Positions 35,460-44,678 of a DNA stretch of 64,000 nt are shown here, piece by piece. Each line of letters starts with the position of its first letter. Position 1 is the first letter of the stretch. The notes under the pieces were generated by a model. It searched no databases. It saw only the letters and a program-made list of their open reading frames with translations, and was not told the DNA's origin. The stretch is from Asinibacterium sp. OR53 (GTDB lineage: Bacteria > Bacteroidota > Bacteroidia > Chitinophagales > Chitinophagaceae), in NCBI RefSeq assembly GCF_000515315.1, contig NZ_KI911562.1:3257220-3321219 (forward strand), written 5' to 3'. The position numbers and the translations under genes are program-made.

Positions 35460-35622
35460 GATATATGGCAGGTCTTCTGACTTACCCGATCCCTGGAGGA
35501 GCCTTCCCATTCCTGCAGGCAGGAACAGTGGCTGATTGGATTCCAGGGATACATGCCCGCTGGGGCGTCGGGTTCACAGCTACGGGGATAGTTCCGGATT
35601 CATCACCGGATTCCCTTTTAAT
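35460..35622 (-). ncRNA. Cobalamin (adenosylcobalamin) riboswitch upstream of nrdB-nrdA
   Basis: Read on the minus strand the region starts GGGAATCCGGTGATGAATCC, then has CCCCGTAGCTGTGAACCCGA, CCACTG (35526-35531), GGGAAGG, and finally the B12-box sequence GTCAGAAGACCTGCC (35467-35481). These are the ordered conserved blocks of the cobalamin riboswitch. Its end lies about 118 bases before the nrdB start. The class Ia reductase does not use B12, so the likely logic is repression when B12 is available and a B12-dependent (class II) reductase can take over. No class II gene lies in this window. Confidence 0.9.
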
Positions 35623-35755
35623 GCAGTAAAACGCAGAACAACTATACCGCAACCATTAATCCTATAGCAACATTACTAAATCAATCTTAACATAGCCGGA
35701 CAGACTTATGCACCAGTTGTTGAAAAATGTGAGAAAAGCTTATGCGACGCAGCTT

Positions 35756-36436
35756 TCACTTGTCTTTTTTCAATAATAGCCTTATAGATGCCAGGTGCGA
35801 CAACAATACCACCGGTACCACACAGGCCGGAAGCCAGATATAGGGAAAATAAAGTACGGCTATATTTGGTTGATCCAACCCGTAGCGCTGGAAAGCGAAT
35901 GGTGCAGAGAGGATGGCAATCCGTACAATATTGATCAGTAAAATCAGGCAGATGATATTCCATACCAACAGTACCCATTTATTGTATGTTTCTTTCTGGA
36001 AAGCGAGATAGTAAATGAACGGTGCCGATATACCGGATAGTATATCGAAATTCCGGCCTTCAAAAGTCATGATCTGCGGAACCACTTTATGTACCCAAAG
36101 CCATAACAATACGATCTCAACCGGAATCCTGATGATGTGCACGATAGTAAGCACTTTCAGATTCATGCCATCAATGAAAGTTCTTCCCCGTTTCGTTATA
36201 AATAAAATCAGTATCACCAACACATTGGGCAATGTGGCCAACAAAAAGGCCGGCGGCTGGGTATGGGTGTTCCGGTAATAAAATCCGGTAATGCTGATCA
36301 CAGCCTGTGCAGCCAGCCAAATGAACAGGATAGATAGTACCAGGCGCGTTTTGGTGGTGGCCAGTGCAAAGAGGTAAACAGTCAGCAAGGTGGTCAAGCC
36401 GAAAACGACCCCGATATAAGAGGGCAAGGTTTCCAT
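35756..36436 (-). CDS. Polytopic membrane protein of unknown function
   Basis: A 226-residue protein with about seven hydrophobic segments (near 7-28, 31-52, 64-82, 100-118, 130-147, 155-175 and 190-212). I do not recognise a named family. The C-terminus is basic (LLLKKDK). It starts 92 bases below the amylase gene's stop region, on the same strand, and its 3' end faces the nrdBA leader. An imperfect GC-rich hairpin lies between it and the amylase gene. Confidence 0.65.
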   Translation of the reverse strand: METLPSYIGVVFGLTTLLTVYLFALATTKTRLVLSILFIWLAAQAVISITGFYYRNTHTQPPAFLLATLPNVLVILILFITKRGRTFIDGMNLKVLTIVHIIRIPVEIVLLWLWVHKVVPQIMTFEGRNFDILSGISAPFIYYLAFQKETYNKWVLLVWNIICLILLINIVRIAILSAPFAFQRYGLDQPNIAVLYFPYIWLPACVVPVVLLSHLASIRLLLKKDK

Positions 36437-36528
36437 GATGTATTATTTAAAAGGATGAAACGGTGAGCCACCCTAATGAAGGATGGCCTCGTTCATGTAT
36501 CCGAAGATTTCGCTTCCTAAAGATACTA

Positions 36529-38406
36529 TTATGGCTGTAATTCAAGCACCATGGTTCCTTTGGCAGCGACAGAGAAATGATTACTATACGATTGACCAGT
36601 CAAAATGTCTTTCCCCCTGGCAAAACCCCTGGTGCGTTCCTGGAATTGGTCGAAATCGATAGCAGCTTCCTTATCACTGGTATTGAGCACACACATAATG
36701 GTTTGCTTGTTACTGTACCTGAAATATACATACACTCCATTAGCAAAAGGCAGGTATTGCATGGTATGTCCGGTAGTGAGCGCGGATGAATTTTGACGGT
36801 AATGTGCCAGCGTACTCACAAAATTGAATGCTTCGTTTTCTTTTTCCGAACGGCCTGATGCTTCAAATTTATTTTCCTTGTCACCAGGGAAGCCACCGGG
36901 AAAATCAAATCGTACCATTGCATCACTGGAGTTCTTTAAATTCTTCATCAATATTTCTGTTCCATAATACAATTGCGGAATGCCACGAAGGGTGAGTAAT
37001 AATACAATGCCTTGCTTGTAACGATTCATATCCTCTCCTGCTACAGAATAAAAACGATCCATATCGTGGTTATCGAGGAAAATGCAATTCTTCGACGGGT
37101 CTTTGTATAAAATGTCCTGTGCCAGTGTCATGTATAGTTTGTTCACACCTTCTGTCCATCCAAAAGGCTGGTTGAGTGTAGCCAGCATGGCAAAATTCAC
37201 CGGGAAATCTGTAACGCCCTGCAGGTTGTGTTTGAAAGGTACTTGCAGATTATTACGCGTAAAATAAGCGCTGCCTGTGATGGTGTTGGACCATACTTCA
37301 CCAAACACCGTCAGGTTGGGATATTCTTTCAACAAAGCATCATTGATGCGGTTGAGGAATGCCTCATCGCAATACTTATAGGTATCTACCCTCCAGCCAT
37401 CGATGCCGAATGTTTCAGTGGCCCAGATGGCATACTGAATTAAAAAGTTCGCTACATAAGGATTTCGTTGGTTAACATCGGGCAGGTGGGGTGTGAACCA
37501 CCCGTCGAGCATTTGTTTTTTGTCTTTCGCGCTGCCATAGGCATCAAAAACGGCTTCATCGCGGTGATTGCTGCCGGTGTAAGCAGGCCATTGATTGATC
37601 CAGTCTTTTGCCGGCGGGTCCATCGCAATCCAGTGTTTGATACCGATATGGTTGTACACGGCATCCTGTATGAGTTTCATGCCCCTGGCATGGAGTGCAT
37701 CTGATAATTGCAGGTAGGCCGCTTCTCCTCCATAACGTTTATCGATCTTATACTGATCGGTAAACCAGTAGCCGTGAAAGCCGCTCAGCATACCATTGGG
37801 TTCTCTTTCAAGGGGCATATCATTTTCTACTACAGGTGTCATCCACACGGTAGTCACACCCAATTCTTTGAGGTAGTTGAGGTGCTGTGTTACGCCTTGT
37901 ATATCACCGCCATGGCGCATCAGTAACTGGTTTCGGTCGCAACTGGTATCGCGCATATCAGCAAAGTGATCATTTTTTGTATCTCCATTACTGAAGCGAT
38001 CGGGCATGAGGAGGTAAACGAAATCTTTTGAAGTAACTCCCTGCGCAAATCTTTTGCCATTGCCTTCCCGCCTGGCTTTCAATGGCCATTGAATACTGTG
38101 TTTGCTGTTGCCATTATTGAAAGTGATGGTTACCATACCCGGCTTGGCTGTAGAAGCTATCGACAGATCCAACACCAGGTATTTGCTGTTCTCCAACTGA
38201 TGCGTTTTTAGCAATTGCACACCAGGATATTGAATGCTAGGCTTTTCTTTATTGAAACCTTCTTGCATGCTTTTTACGATCAGCTGCACTTTATTCCATT
38301 GCATGCCGGTAAACCAGTTCGTGGGATATACCTGTATGTCCTGACTATAAGCAATGATGCAGGCACCAAACGCCAGTGCCAGCAGAATTGTTTTTCTCCT
38401 ATCCAT
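36529..38406 (-). CDS. GH13 alpha-amylase / neopullulanase-like enzyme (SusA-like)
   Basis: Exported starch- or maltodextrin-cleaving enzyme of 625 residues. A signal peptide (1-20, ending AYSQD) is followed by an N-terminal beta domain (about 25-110) typical of cyclomaltodextrinase/neopullulanases, then the GH13 barrel. Catalytic motifs are VYNHIG, GWRVDTYKY with the nucleophile Asp, FGEVWSN with the acid/base Glu, and FLDNHDMDRF with the third Asp. A C-terminal beta domain closes the protein. The MFS transporter gene lies three bases upstream on the same strand, so the enzyme probably works with it in oligosaccharide use. Confidence 0.9.
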   Translation of the reverse strand: MDRRKTILLALAFGACIIAYSQDIQVYPTNWFTGMQWNKVQLIVKSMQEGFNKEKPSIQYPGVQLLKTHQLENSKYLVLDLSIASTAKPGMVTITFNNGNSKHSIQWPLKARREGNGKRFAQGVTSKDFVYLLMPDRFSNGDTKNDHFADMRDTSCDRNQLLMRHGGDIQGVTQHLNYLKELGVTTVWMTPVVENDMPLEREPNGMLSGFHGYWFTDQYKIDKRYGGEAAYLQLSDALHARGMKLIQDAVYNHIGIKHWIAMDPPAKDWINQWPAYTGSNHRDEAVFDAYGSAKDKKQMLDGWFTPHLPDVNQRNPYVANFLIQYAIWATETFGIDGWRVDTYKYCDEAFLNRINDALLKEYPNLTVFGEVWSNTITGSAYFTRNNLQVPFKHNLQGVTDFPVNFAMLATLNQPFGWTEGVNKLYMTLAQDILYKDPSKNCIFLDNHDMDRFYSVAGEDMNRYKQGIVLLLTLRGIPQLYYGTEILMKNLKNSSDAMVRFDFPGGFPGDKENKFEASGRSEKENEAFNFVSTLAHYRQNSSALTTGHTMQYLPFANGVYVYFRYSNKQTIMCVLNTSDKEAAIDFDQFQERTRGFARGKDILTGQSYSNHFSVAAKGTMVLELQP

Positions 38407-38409
38407 GTT

Positions 38410-39738
38410 TTAATCTTTTTTTTCTTTTACTACCAATGCGCATACCAGGGCAGCGACACAGAGCATACACCCGCCTACCTGCACTGCCAGCAACCGGTCG
38501 TTATGAAGGAAGTTATTCATGATCTTACCAAAGAATAATGAAGCGATGATCTCGGGCAATACAATGAAGAAATTGAAAACACCCATGTAAATACCCATCT
38601 TCTCTGCAGGTAAACAGCCTGCCAGCATGGAATAAGGCATAGATAAAATAGAAGCCCAGGCAATGCCTACCAGTCCCATCGCTATATAGAGATAGGCCGG
38701 CTCATGGATATGATTCACTGCAATTAATCCCAGGCCACCCAATAGTAAACAGGCAGTGTGTGTATATTTCTTACCCATTTTTTTTACCCAGAAAGGCAAT
38801 GAAAATGAAAAGGCAAATGTGACCAGGTTCAAAATGGCCGAAGTGGTGTTGGCATATTCCAATCCGCGGGTATACAATTCACTGTTGCCTTTGGCATCAC
38901 CACCAAAAATTTCTGCGGCTACACCTGTGCTGTAGTAGAACCACATGAGAAAGAGTCCGGGCCAGGTAAGAAAGTTCACCAATGCCAGCCTTTTCATCTG
39001 AGCAGGCATTTGAAGAATGGAGGAAGTGATCTCTTTGATACCACCGCCAAATCCTTTGTTGGATTCTTTTACTTTCTCGCGCCAGTTCAGGTCGGACGGC
39101 GGATATTCATTACTCCGGAACACAGTATATAAAACAGCTACCAGGAATACAAAACCACCGATATAAAATGAGAGCATGATGTTCTGCGGAATAGCACCAC
39201 CTGCTTTATCTCTCGATACGCCGAACCATTCTACCAGTTTCTGCGGTAAGTATCCTGCTATAAAAGAGGCCAGTCCAATGAACATACTCTGCATGGCAAA
39301 ACCATAAGGCCTTTGTTGCTCATCGAGGTTATCGGCCACAAAAGCGCGAAAGGGTTCCATGGTAATGTTGATGCTGGAATCGAGTATCCACAACATGCCT
39401 GCCGCCATCCATATCACCGATGCATTGGGCATGATGAACAGGGCCAGGGAGCTGAGTATGGCGCCTACCAGGAAAAAAGGCCTGCGGCGACCTAAACGCG
39501 GGTGCCAGGTACGGTCGCTCAGGTAACCAATGATGGGTTGTACCAGCAAGCCGGTCATGGGAGCGGCGAGCCATAATCCGGGAATCTGTTCGGGAGAAGC
39601 GCCCAGGTATTCATAGATGGCACTCATGTTACCCATTTGCAGGCTCCATCCGAACTGGATGCCGAAGAAGCCGAAACACATGTTCCATATTTGCCAGAAA
39701 CTCAGGCTGTGCTTGACCCCTGTGTAGGTTGTTGACAT
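38410..39738 (-). CDS. MFS sugar transporter, SLC45/GPH-like (probable maltose/maltodextrin uptake)
   Basis: Inner-membrane transporter of 442 residues with twelve predicted helices. The family pattern is visible in FGWSLQMGNMSAIYEYLG, PIIGYLSDRTWHPRLGRRRP, and DSSINITMEPFRAFVAD, as in the sucrose/maltose SLC45 transporters. The stop is three bases before the SusA-like amylase start, so the two genes form an operon. A role in importing maltose or short maltodextrins is inferred from that pairing. Confidence 0.85.
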   Translation of the reverse strand: MSTTYTGVKHSLSFWQIWNMCFGFFGIQFGWSLQMGNMSAIYEYLGASPEQIPGLWLAAPMTGLLVQPIIGYLSDRTWHPRLGRRRPFFLVGAILSSLALFIMPNASVIWMAAGMLWILDSSINITMEPFRAFVADNLDEQQRPYGFAMQSMFIGLASFIAGYLPQKLVEWFGVSRDKAGGAIPQNIMLSFYIGGFVFLVAVLYTVFRSNEYPPSDLNWREKVKESNKGFGGGIKEITSSILQMPAQMKRLALVNFLTWPGLFLMWFYYSTGVAAEIFGGDAKGNSELYTRGLEYANTTSAILNLVTFAFSFSLPFWVKKMGKKYTHTACLLLGGLGLIAVNHIHEPAYLYIAMGLVGIAWASILSMPYSMLAGCLPAEKMGIYMGVFNFFIVLPEIIASLFFGKIMNNFLHNDRLLAVQVGGCMLCVAALVCALVVKEKKD

Positions 39739-39801
39739 AGCAATCGGTATCGTTTAACTAATATGTATTTATTACACAAAGTCTAAAAATACAACAAAAC
39801 C

Positions 39802-40242
39802 TCATTCCTCCTTGTACCGGCGCTTTTTTTCTTCTTTGTAATCCAATTGCTCCACTAGTGATTCCGGTGTAGGGTTACTGGTAATAGCAACCGCCACCTG
39901 AAAAAGCGCTACACATAAAACAATGGAAGTCAGCAGCTCTCCCCAGGTAATGCCATATCCCCAGAAGCGGTACACAGCGCCATAAGATGGCTTACCAATT
40001 TCATATATCACCGTTAAGGTATCACCTTCTTTCCATTCCCTCAACGGGTACCTGGCATCGATGGCATAAGTAATATTACCCTCTTTATAAACAGCCTTGG
40101 GGATATTGATGCCTGAAGCGCTGTCTTTCAGCCAGTGAATGGTTGCGGGAATTTTTTCTCCGTCGAAATAGTCGGGTTGCCTGGTAAAGAGCAAATAGCA
40201 ACCGAAACAAACCAGGTAGAGTATGAAAATGCCTTTATACAA
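39802..40242 (-). CDS. Small two-TM protein with a DUF3592-like extracytoplasmic domain
   Basis: A 146-residue protein. An N-terminal hydrophobic helix (about 3-20) is followed by a soluble beta domain with KEGNITYAIDARYPLREWKEGD then TLTVIYEIGKPSYG, which resembles DUF3592. A second helix lies at about 100-122, and the charged tail ends KEEKKRRYKEE. Function unknown. It stands alone, 63 bases from the MFS gene and 57 from the ORF6N gene. Confidence 0.6.
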   Translation of the reverse strand: MYKGIFILYLVCFGCYLLFTRQPDYFDGEKIPATIHWLKDSASGINIPKAVYKEGNITYAIDARYPLREWKEGDTLTVIYEIGKPSYGAVYRFWGYGITWGELLTSIVLCVALFQVAVAITSNPTPESLVEQLDYKEEKKRRYKEE

Positions 40243-40299
40243 TGACGGGACTTTAATGACAAACTTCGTTAATTTATTTCGTATCCAATAGTTGCATCA

Positions 40300-40866
40300 T
40301 CAGTTCCGAAATCCTATGCGTTCCCTATCCTCCCATTTCCGCTGGTTTATTCTTTCATCTAACAGGTTTTCCATAGCATCATAAATTTGATTGAGTTGCA
40401 CATCATGCTCACCCAGTCTTTCTTTCACCAACTTCAATTGTTCCCTGATATCATTTTGTTGCAAGAGAACCCTCCTGACTTCTATAAAGGCTCTCATGAT
40501 GGCAATATTCATATTGATTGCCCGATCACTGTTTAAAACACCACTTAACATGGCTACTCCCTGTTCTGTAAAGGCATAGGGCAAATACTTGCTATGTTGT
40601 CCCCTTCCTGCCTTTAAGGTCACATTTTGTGACCTTAAAGACGCATCGCTTTCGTCTAAGGTTTCAATTTGAAACCTTAAAGATGCAACCTCTTCTTTGG
40701 TTAGCCGGAACATAAAATCTTCAGGGAATCGTTTGATATTCCGTTTCACAGAAAAGTTCAAGACTTTTAATTCTATGTGATAAAGCGCTGCTAAATCTCT
40801 GTCCAGCATTACCCTTTCTCCTCGTATATCATAAATCTTGCTTTGAATGGCTGGTATTATCTCCAT
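40300..40866 (-). CDS. ORF6N-domain protein
   Basis: A 188-residue protein. The N-terminal ORF6N domain (about 1-90) shows IYDIRGERVMLDRDLAALY and VKRNIKRFPEDFMFRLTKEE, followed by YAFTEQGVAMLSGVLNSDRA. The C-terminus (about 120-170) is a coiled-coil-like segment. ORF6N/KilA-N domains are DNA-binding modules common in phages and mobile elements. No integrase or phage gene is nearby, so this is a lone cargo gene or domesticated copy. The palindromic region just upstream may be its own operator. Confidence 0.85.
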   Translation of the reverse strand: MEIIPAIQSKIYDIRGERVMLDRDLAALYHIELKVLNFSVKRNIKRFPEDFMFRLTKEEVASLRFQIETLDESDASLRSQNVTLKAGRGQHSKYLPYAFTEQGVAMLSGVLNSDRAINMNIAIMRAFIEVRRVLLQQNDIREQLKLVKERLGEHDVQLNQIYDAMENLLDERINQRKWEDRERIGFRN

Positions 40867-40878
40867 TTCTCTGGTTTT

Positions 40879-40923
40879 AAATTGTTATACTTATTGATCA
40901 AGTATATTATGTACAAACAATTT
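40879..40923. promoter_or_regulatory. Nested palindrome upstream of the ORF6N gene
   Basis: TATACTT-ATTGATC-AAGTATA (40886-40906) is an exact seven-base inverted repeat, enclosed by AAATTGT (40879-40885) and ACAATTT (40917-40923). It begins 13 bases before the ORF6N start on the minus strand. It would suit an autoregulatory operator; this is inference. Confidence 0.35.
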
Positions 40924-40973
40924 AAAGACTTTATTCACAGGAGTTATCAGGTAGAATTACCTGAAATCATAGG

Positions 40974-41027
40974 CCAATAAAACAAAGAGCCGCATTTTGT
41001 AAAGCGGCTCTTTGTTTTATTGGAAAT
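40974..41027 (-). terminator. Terminator of smc, perfect 20-bp inverted repeat
   Basis: The arms at 40974-40993 and 41004-41023 are exact complements over 20 bases, with a ten-base loop; the GC-rich AGAGCCGC part lies next to the loop and the A/T part outside, giving a U run when read from smc. It starts 17 bases after the smc stop. It can act in both directions. Confidence 0.85.
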
Positions 41028-41039
41028 ATTGTATTACAC

Positions 41040-44000
41040 TTAATTCGAAAGGCTCCTGAAGTCCACCGGCACCAGTTTACTCACACCAGGTTCCTGCATG
41101 GTCACGCCGTAGATCACATCCACCGCACCCATGGTTTGTTTGTTGTGGGTAACAATGATGAACTGTGAATTGTCGCTGAACTTCTTGATCATTTGGGTGA
41201 ACTTGCCTACGTTGGCATCATCGAGCGGCGCATCCACCTCATCGAGGATACAGAACGGAGCCGGTTTGATCAGGTAGATGGCAAACAGCAAAGCAGTAGC
41301 CGTTAAAGTCTTCTCTCCTCCACTCAGCTGTGTGATGGAAGAAGGTCTTTTACCTTTGGGTTTGGCAATGATATCGATACCGGTTTCCGCCAGGTTTTCA
41401 GGGTTCACCAGGATCATATCGGCTGTATCTTCTTCTGTAAAGAGGGCTTTGAACACGCGCTGGAAATTCTCGCGTACCTGGTTAAAGGTATCCAGGAACT
41501 GCTGGTTGGCTGTGGCTTCTACTTCCTGTATGGTCTGTAACAGGCTTTCCTTGGCAGAAACAAGATCGTTCTTCTGCTCTAAGATAAACTCATAGCGCTT
41601 CTTCATTTCCGTGAATGCTTCAATAGCCGTAGGATTTACTTCGCCCATATTCTCAAGGCGCTTCTTCATCCGGTCTGAACTGGCTTGCAGTTCTTCTATG
41701 CTGGCATCGGTAGTACGCACCTGGTCAAGGATCTCATCGAGTTCTATTTTGAATTCCACACTGAGCCTTTCTTTCATACCGGCCAGTTGCAGTTTCAATT
41801 CATTTAGTTTATCCTTGATTTCAGTTACCAGATGATCGATGGCTTCTTTATTCTTCACTTTATGGCGCAACTCACTTTCTTTCTCCTGTAATTGGTTGCG
41901 CAGGTTATAATAAGACTGATCAGCTTCATTCAATTTTTGCTCTTCCGCTTCTTTCTTGCGCATCAGTTCCAGCAACAGGTCTTCCGATCCCAGCAATGCC
42001 TCCTCCCCTTCTTTGATATTGGCAGAAGCTTCCGTCAATTGGGTTGAATTGCTTTGGATTTGCAGGTGCAGGTCGTTCAACTGGTTCTCTTTGAACACCA
42101 GTTCCTGTTTGAGCGTAGTGATCTTGCTCTGTTGGCGCGTCAGTTGCAGGTTGCTCTCATTGTATTGTGCCGATGCAAAATTGTATTCCTGCTCAGCTTG
42201 CTGGTAGTCCTGCTCCACCATTTTCATTTCTTCGCCTGTATGCTGCAATGCTTCGTTGAGTTGCTGCAATGATTCGCGGGTAGCGGCAATCGCATCCTGC
42301 TCATCCTGCCTGCGCAATTCAATCTCTTCTATTCGCTGCTGGGCGTTTTGTTGAGCAGCCTGCAGGTTCTCTATGCGGTTACGGGTAGCAAATACCTGGT
42401 TGGTCAGTTGGCTGATCTCGTTTTCGGTTTGCTTGATGGCATGCTCTTTCAATTGCTCATTGAAACCGATCACTTCATTGTGTTTGGCCTGGATATCTGC
42501 CTTGAGTGCATTTACAATAGCTTCTTGTGCAACGATTTCTTCGTACAGCTTTTCCAGGTTTTTGGCGCGGCCGATCTTCTTTCCTTCAAACAAGCCTACA
42601 CTACCACCGGTAAGGGTGTATTTTCCTTTTACATATTTGCCACTCTTTTCCAGCACTATAGCGCCATTGCTGTTATTCAGCGCTTCCTCATTCTCTCCGA
42701 TGTACACATTACCCAGCAGGTATTCAGCCAGCTTACGGTATTGCGCATCTACCTCTATCACATCCATGGCTTTGATGGTGTGTGCAGGCTGGTGCGTTTC
42801 AACATTGACAGCAGCGAATTTCTCAAGCATAAAGAAATTGGCCTTGCCTTTTTTATGCTCGTCGAGGAGTTGAATCGCCTGCAAGCCTTCCTGCAGGTTG
42901 TTCACCACATAATAATTTAGATAAGGTTCCAGCACATTCTCAACCGCTGCGCGGTATGCTTCTTTCACATAAATGATATCGGAAAGAATAGGCGCTGCGT
43001 GATTCCAGTTGGGATTCTTATGTAGGAATTTGATACTCTCGGGATAGCCTTCCATTGAATCGATCAGGCTTTTCAGCAGATCATATTCGTTCTTTTTGGC
43101 ATCGAGCTTACGGTTCTCTTCAGCCAGTTGATTGCGCAATACTTCCAACTGTGATTGCGTTTCGAGTATCTGTTCTTTGGTACGCTCATGTTGTTCCTGC
43201 AACTGTTGCAGGTCGATACGTTTAGCCTCCAGGGTTTCTTCCTTCTCTTGTAATTCCGTATTCAGTTGCTGCAACTGGTAAGCGCGGTTCTGCTGTTCTT
43301 CGGTCAGTTGTGCATGTGCACGTTGCAGGTTTTGTATAGAGGTATCGGCAACCGCTACTTTTTTCTCTGCATCGAACTGGCTGCGCTGTATCTGCTGGTA
43401 GCGGCCACGCAAAGCATCCACACCGCTGCGTTTTTCATCGAAAATGCGGCGTTTATCTTCGATGTCCATTTTAGCAGTCTCTACCCTGTCCTGCAATTCC
43501 TGCAAACGGGCTTCTTCTTCTCCTACCTGCAATTGCGTATATTCAATAGAATCTCCAATAGTTTTGAGTTGCCCTTCTGCTTTTTCCAGGAAATCTTTGA
43601 GGCTGCCTTCTTTTTCTTTCAGGTAATGCAGTTTCTGTGTAGCCAGGTTTTTTTCGTTTTCCTTGCTGCGCAAGTGTTGCAGCAATTCATTGAACTCATG
43701 CTGCATGCTTTGCAAAGCTCTTTCTTTTTCAATGAAACCTACTTTTTCCTGCTCCAAAGCGGCTTCTTCGGTAGCGATCTCTGCTTCTAACCGTATCTTT
43801 TTGTTGGTTTCGTTCTCCTGCTGTTCGTTCAGGTCTTTGTAGGTAAGATTGAAACCTTCCAGTGCAGCTTTGGTCAGCTCTATCGATACTTCTTTGTATT
43901 CTTTTTTGATCTCATAATACTTCTCTGCTTTCTTCGCCTGGTTTTCCAGGGTCTTCAACTGGTTGTTGATTTCAAAAAGCAGGTCCTCGATACGCGCTAA

Positions 44001-44591
44001 GTCCTGCTCGGTAGCATCAAGTTTATTCTTGGCTTCTTTCTTCCTTGTTTTATAAATGGTAATACCGGCCGCCTGTTCCAACATGCGGCGGCGGCTGTTC
44101 TCCTTGTCTTTGATGATGTCATCTACCATGCCCAACTCAATGATGGCATAGCTGTCGGTACTTACACCGGTATCGAGGAAAAGGTTATGGATGTCTTTGA
44201 GTCGGCAGCTTACATCATTCAAACGATATTCACTTTCACCGTTCTTGTAAAAACGGCGGGTAACTGTTACCGTACTGAATTCTGTGGGCAGCAGGTTCTT
44301 GGTATTTTCAAAAGTGAGACTCACTTCGGCCAATCCACTCGGACTCCTTGTTTTACTTCCGTTGAAGACCAACGCTTCCAGGTTCTCGCTACGCAATGCC
44401 GATATTTTCTGTTCACCGATCACCCAACGGATGCTATCGATGATGTTACTTTTACCACAACCATTGGGGCCGATGATACCGGTAATACCTTCGTCGAAAC
44501 TCACCACCGTTTTATCAGCAAAACTTTTGAATCCTTTGATCTCTAATGACTTTAATCTCACTTTTGTCCCAGTTTTAGTACCTGCGAACAT
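41040..44591 (-). CDS. smc: Chromosome segregation protein SMC
   Basis: Chromosome condensation ATPase of 1183 residues. The N-terminal half-ATPase has IIGPNGCGKSNIIDSIRWV (Walker A). Long coiled coils (about 180-510 and 670-1010) flank a hinge at about 520-670 containing GYPESIKFL and VENVLEPYL. The C-terminal head has LSGGEKTLTATALLFAIY (signature) and CILDEVDAPLDDANV (Walker B). An internal GTG (VRLKSLEIKGFKSFADK, at 44561) matches the usual start of SMC better than the ATG at 44591. No scpA/scpB nearby. Confidence 0.95.
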   Translation of the reverse strand: MFAGTKTGTKVRLKSLEIKGFKSFADKTVVSFDEGITGIIGPNGCGKSNIIDSIRWVIGEQKISALRSENLEALVFNGSKTRSPSGLAEVSLTFENTKNLLPTEFSTVTVTRRFYKNGESEYRLNDVSCRLKDIHNLFLDTGVSTDSYAIIELGMVDDIIKDKENSRRRMLEQAAGITIYKTRKKEAKNKLDATEQDLARIEDLLFEINNQLKTLENQAKKAEKYYEIKKEYKEVSIELTKAALEGFNLTYKDLNEQQENETNKKIRLEAEIATEEAALEQEKVGFIEKERALQSMQHEFNELLQHLRSKENEKNLATQKLHYLKEKEGSLKDFLEKAEGQLKTIGDSIEYTQLQVGEEEARLQELQDRVETAKMDIEDKRRIFDEKRSGVDALRGRYQQIQRSQFDAEKKVAVADTSIQNLQRAHAQLTEEQQNRAYQLQQLNTELQEKEETLEAKRIDLQQLQEQHERTKEQILETQSQLEVLRNQLAEENRKLDAKKNEYDLLKSLIDSMEGYPESIKFLHKNPNWNHAAPILSDIIYVKEAYRAAVENVLEPYLNYYVVNNLQEGLQAIQLLDEHKKGKANFFMLEKFAAVNVETHQPAHTIKAMDVIEVDAQYRKLAEYLLGNVYIGENEEALNNSNGAIVLEKSGKYVKGKYTLTGGSVGLFEGKKIGRAKNLEKLYEEIVAQEAIVNALKADIQAKHNEVIGFNEQLKEHAIKQTENEISQLTNQVFATRNRIENLQAAQQNAQQRIEEIELRRQDEQDAIAATRESLQQLNEALQHTGEEMKMVEQDYQQAEQEYNFASAQYNESNLQLTRQQSKITTLKQELVFKENQLNDLHLQIQSNSTQLTEASANIKEGEEALLGSEDLLLELMRKKEAEEQKLNEADQSYYNLRNQLQEKESELRHKVKNKEAIDHLVTEIKDKLNELKLQLAGMKERLSVEFKIELDEILDQVRTTDASIEELQASSDRMKKRLENMGEVNPTAIEAFTEMKKRYEFILEQKNDLVSAKESLLQTIQEVEATANQQFLDTFNQVRENFQRVFKALFTEEDTADMILVNPENLAETGIDIIAKPKGKRPSSITQLSGGEKTLTATALLFAIYLIKPAPFCILDEVDAPLDDANVGKFTQMIKKFSDNSQFIIVTHNKQTMGAVDVIYGVTMQEPGVSKLVPVDFRSLSN

Positions 44592-44678
44592 ACACGAAAA
44601 GGGCTATATTCTCAGAAAAGAATAAAGGCCTGTGCATAACAGGTGGAGAAATGAAAAAATAAATAATTGTGTATTTTT

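Noticed and set aside
36437..36528. Imperfect hairpin GAGCCACCC / GGATGGCCTC between the amylase and membrane protein genes
   Set aside because: Mismatched stem and no T run; too weak to call a terminator.
43266..43790. Long plus-strand open frames opposite smc
   Set aside because: Leu/Phe-rich products are what the complement of coiled-coil codons gives; smc is certain.
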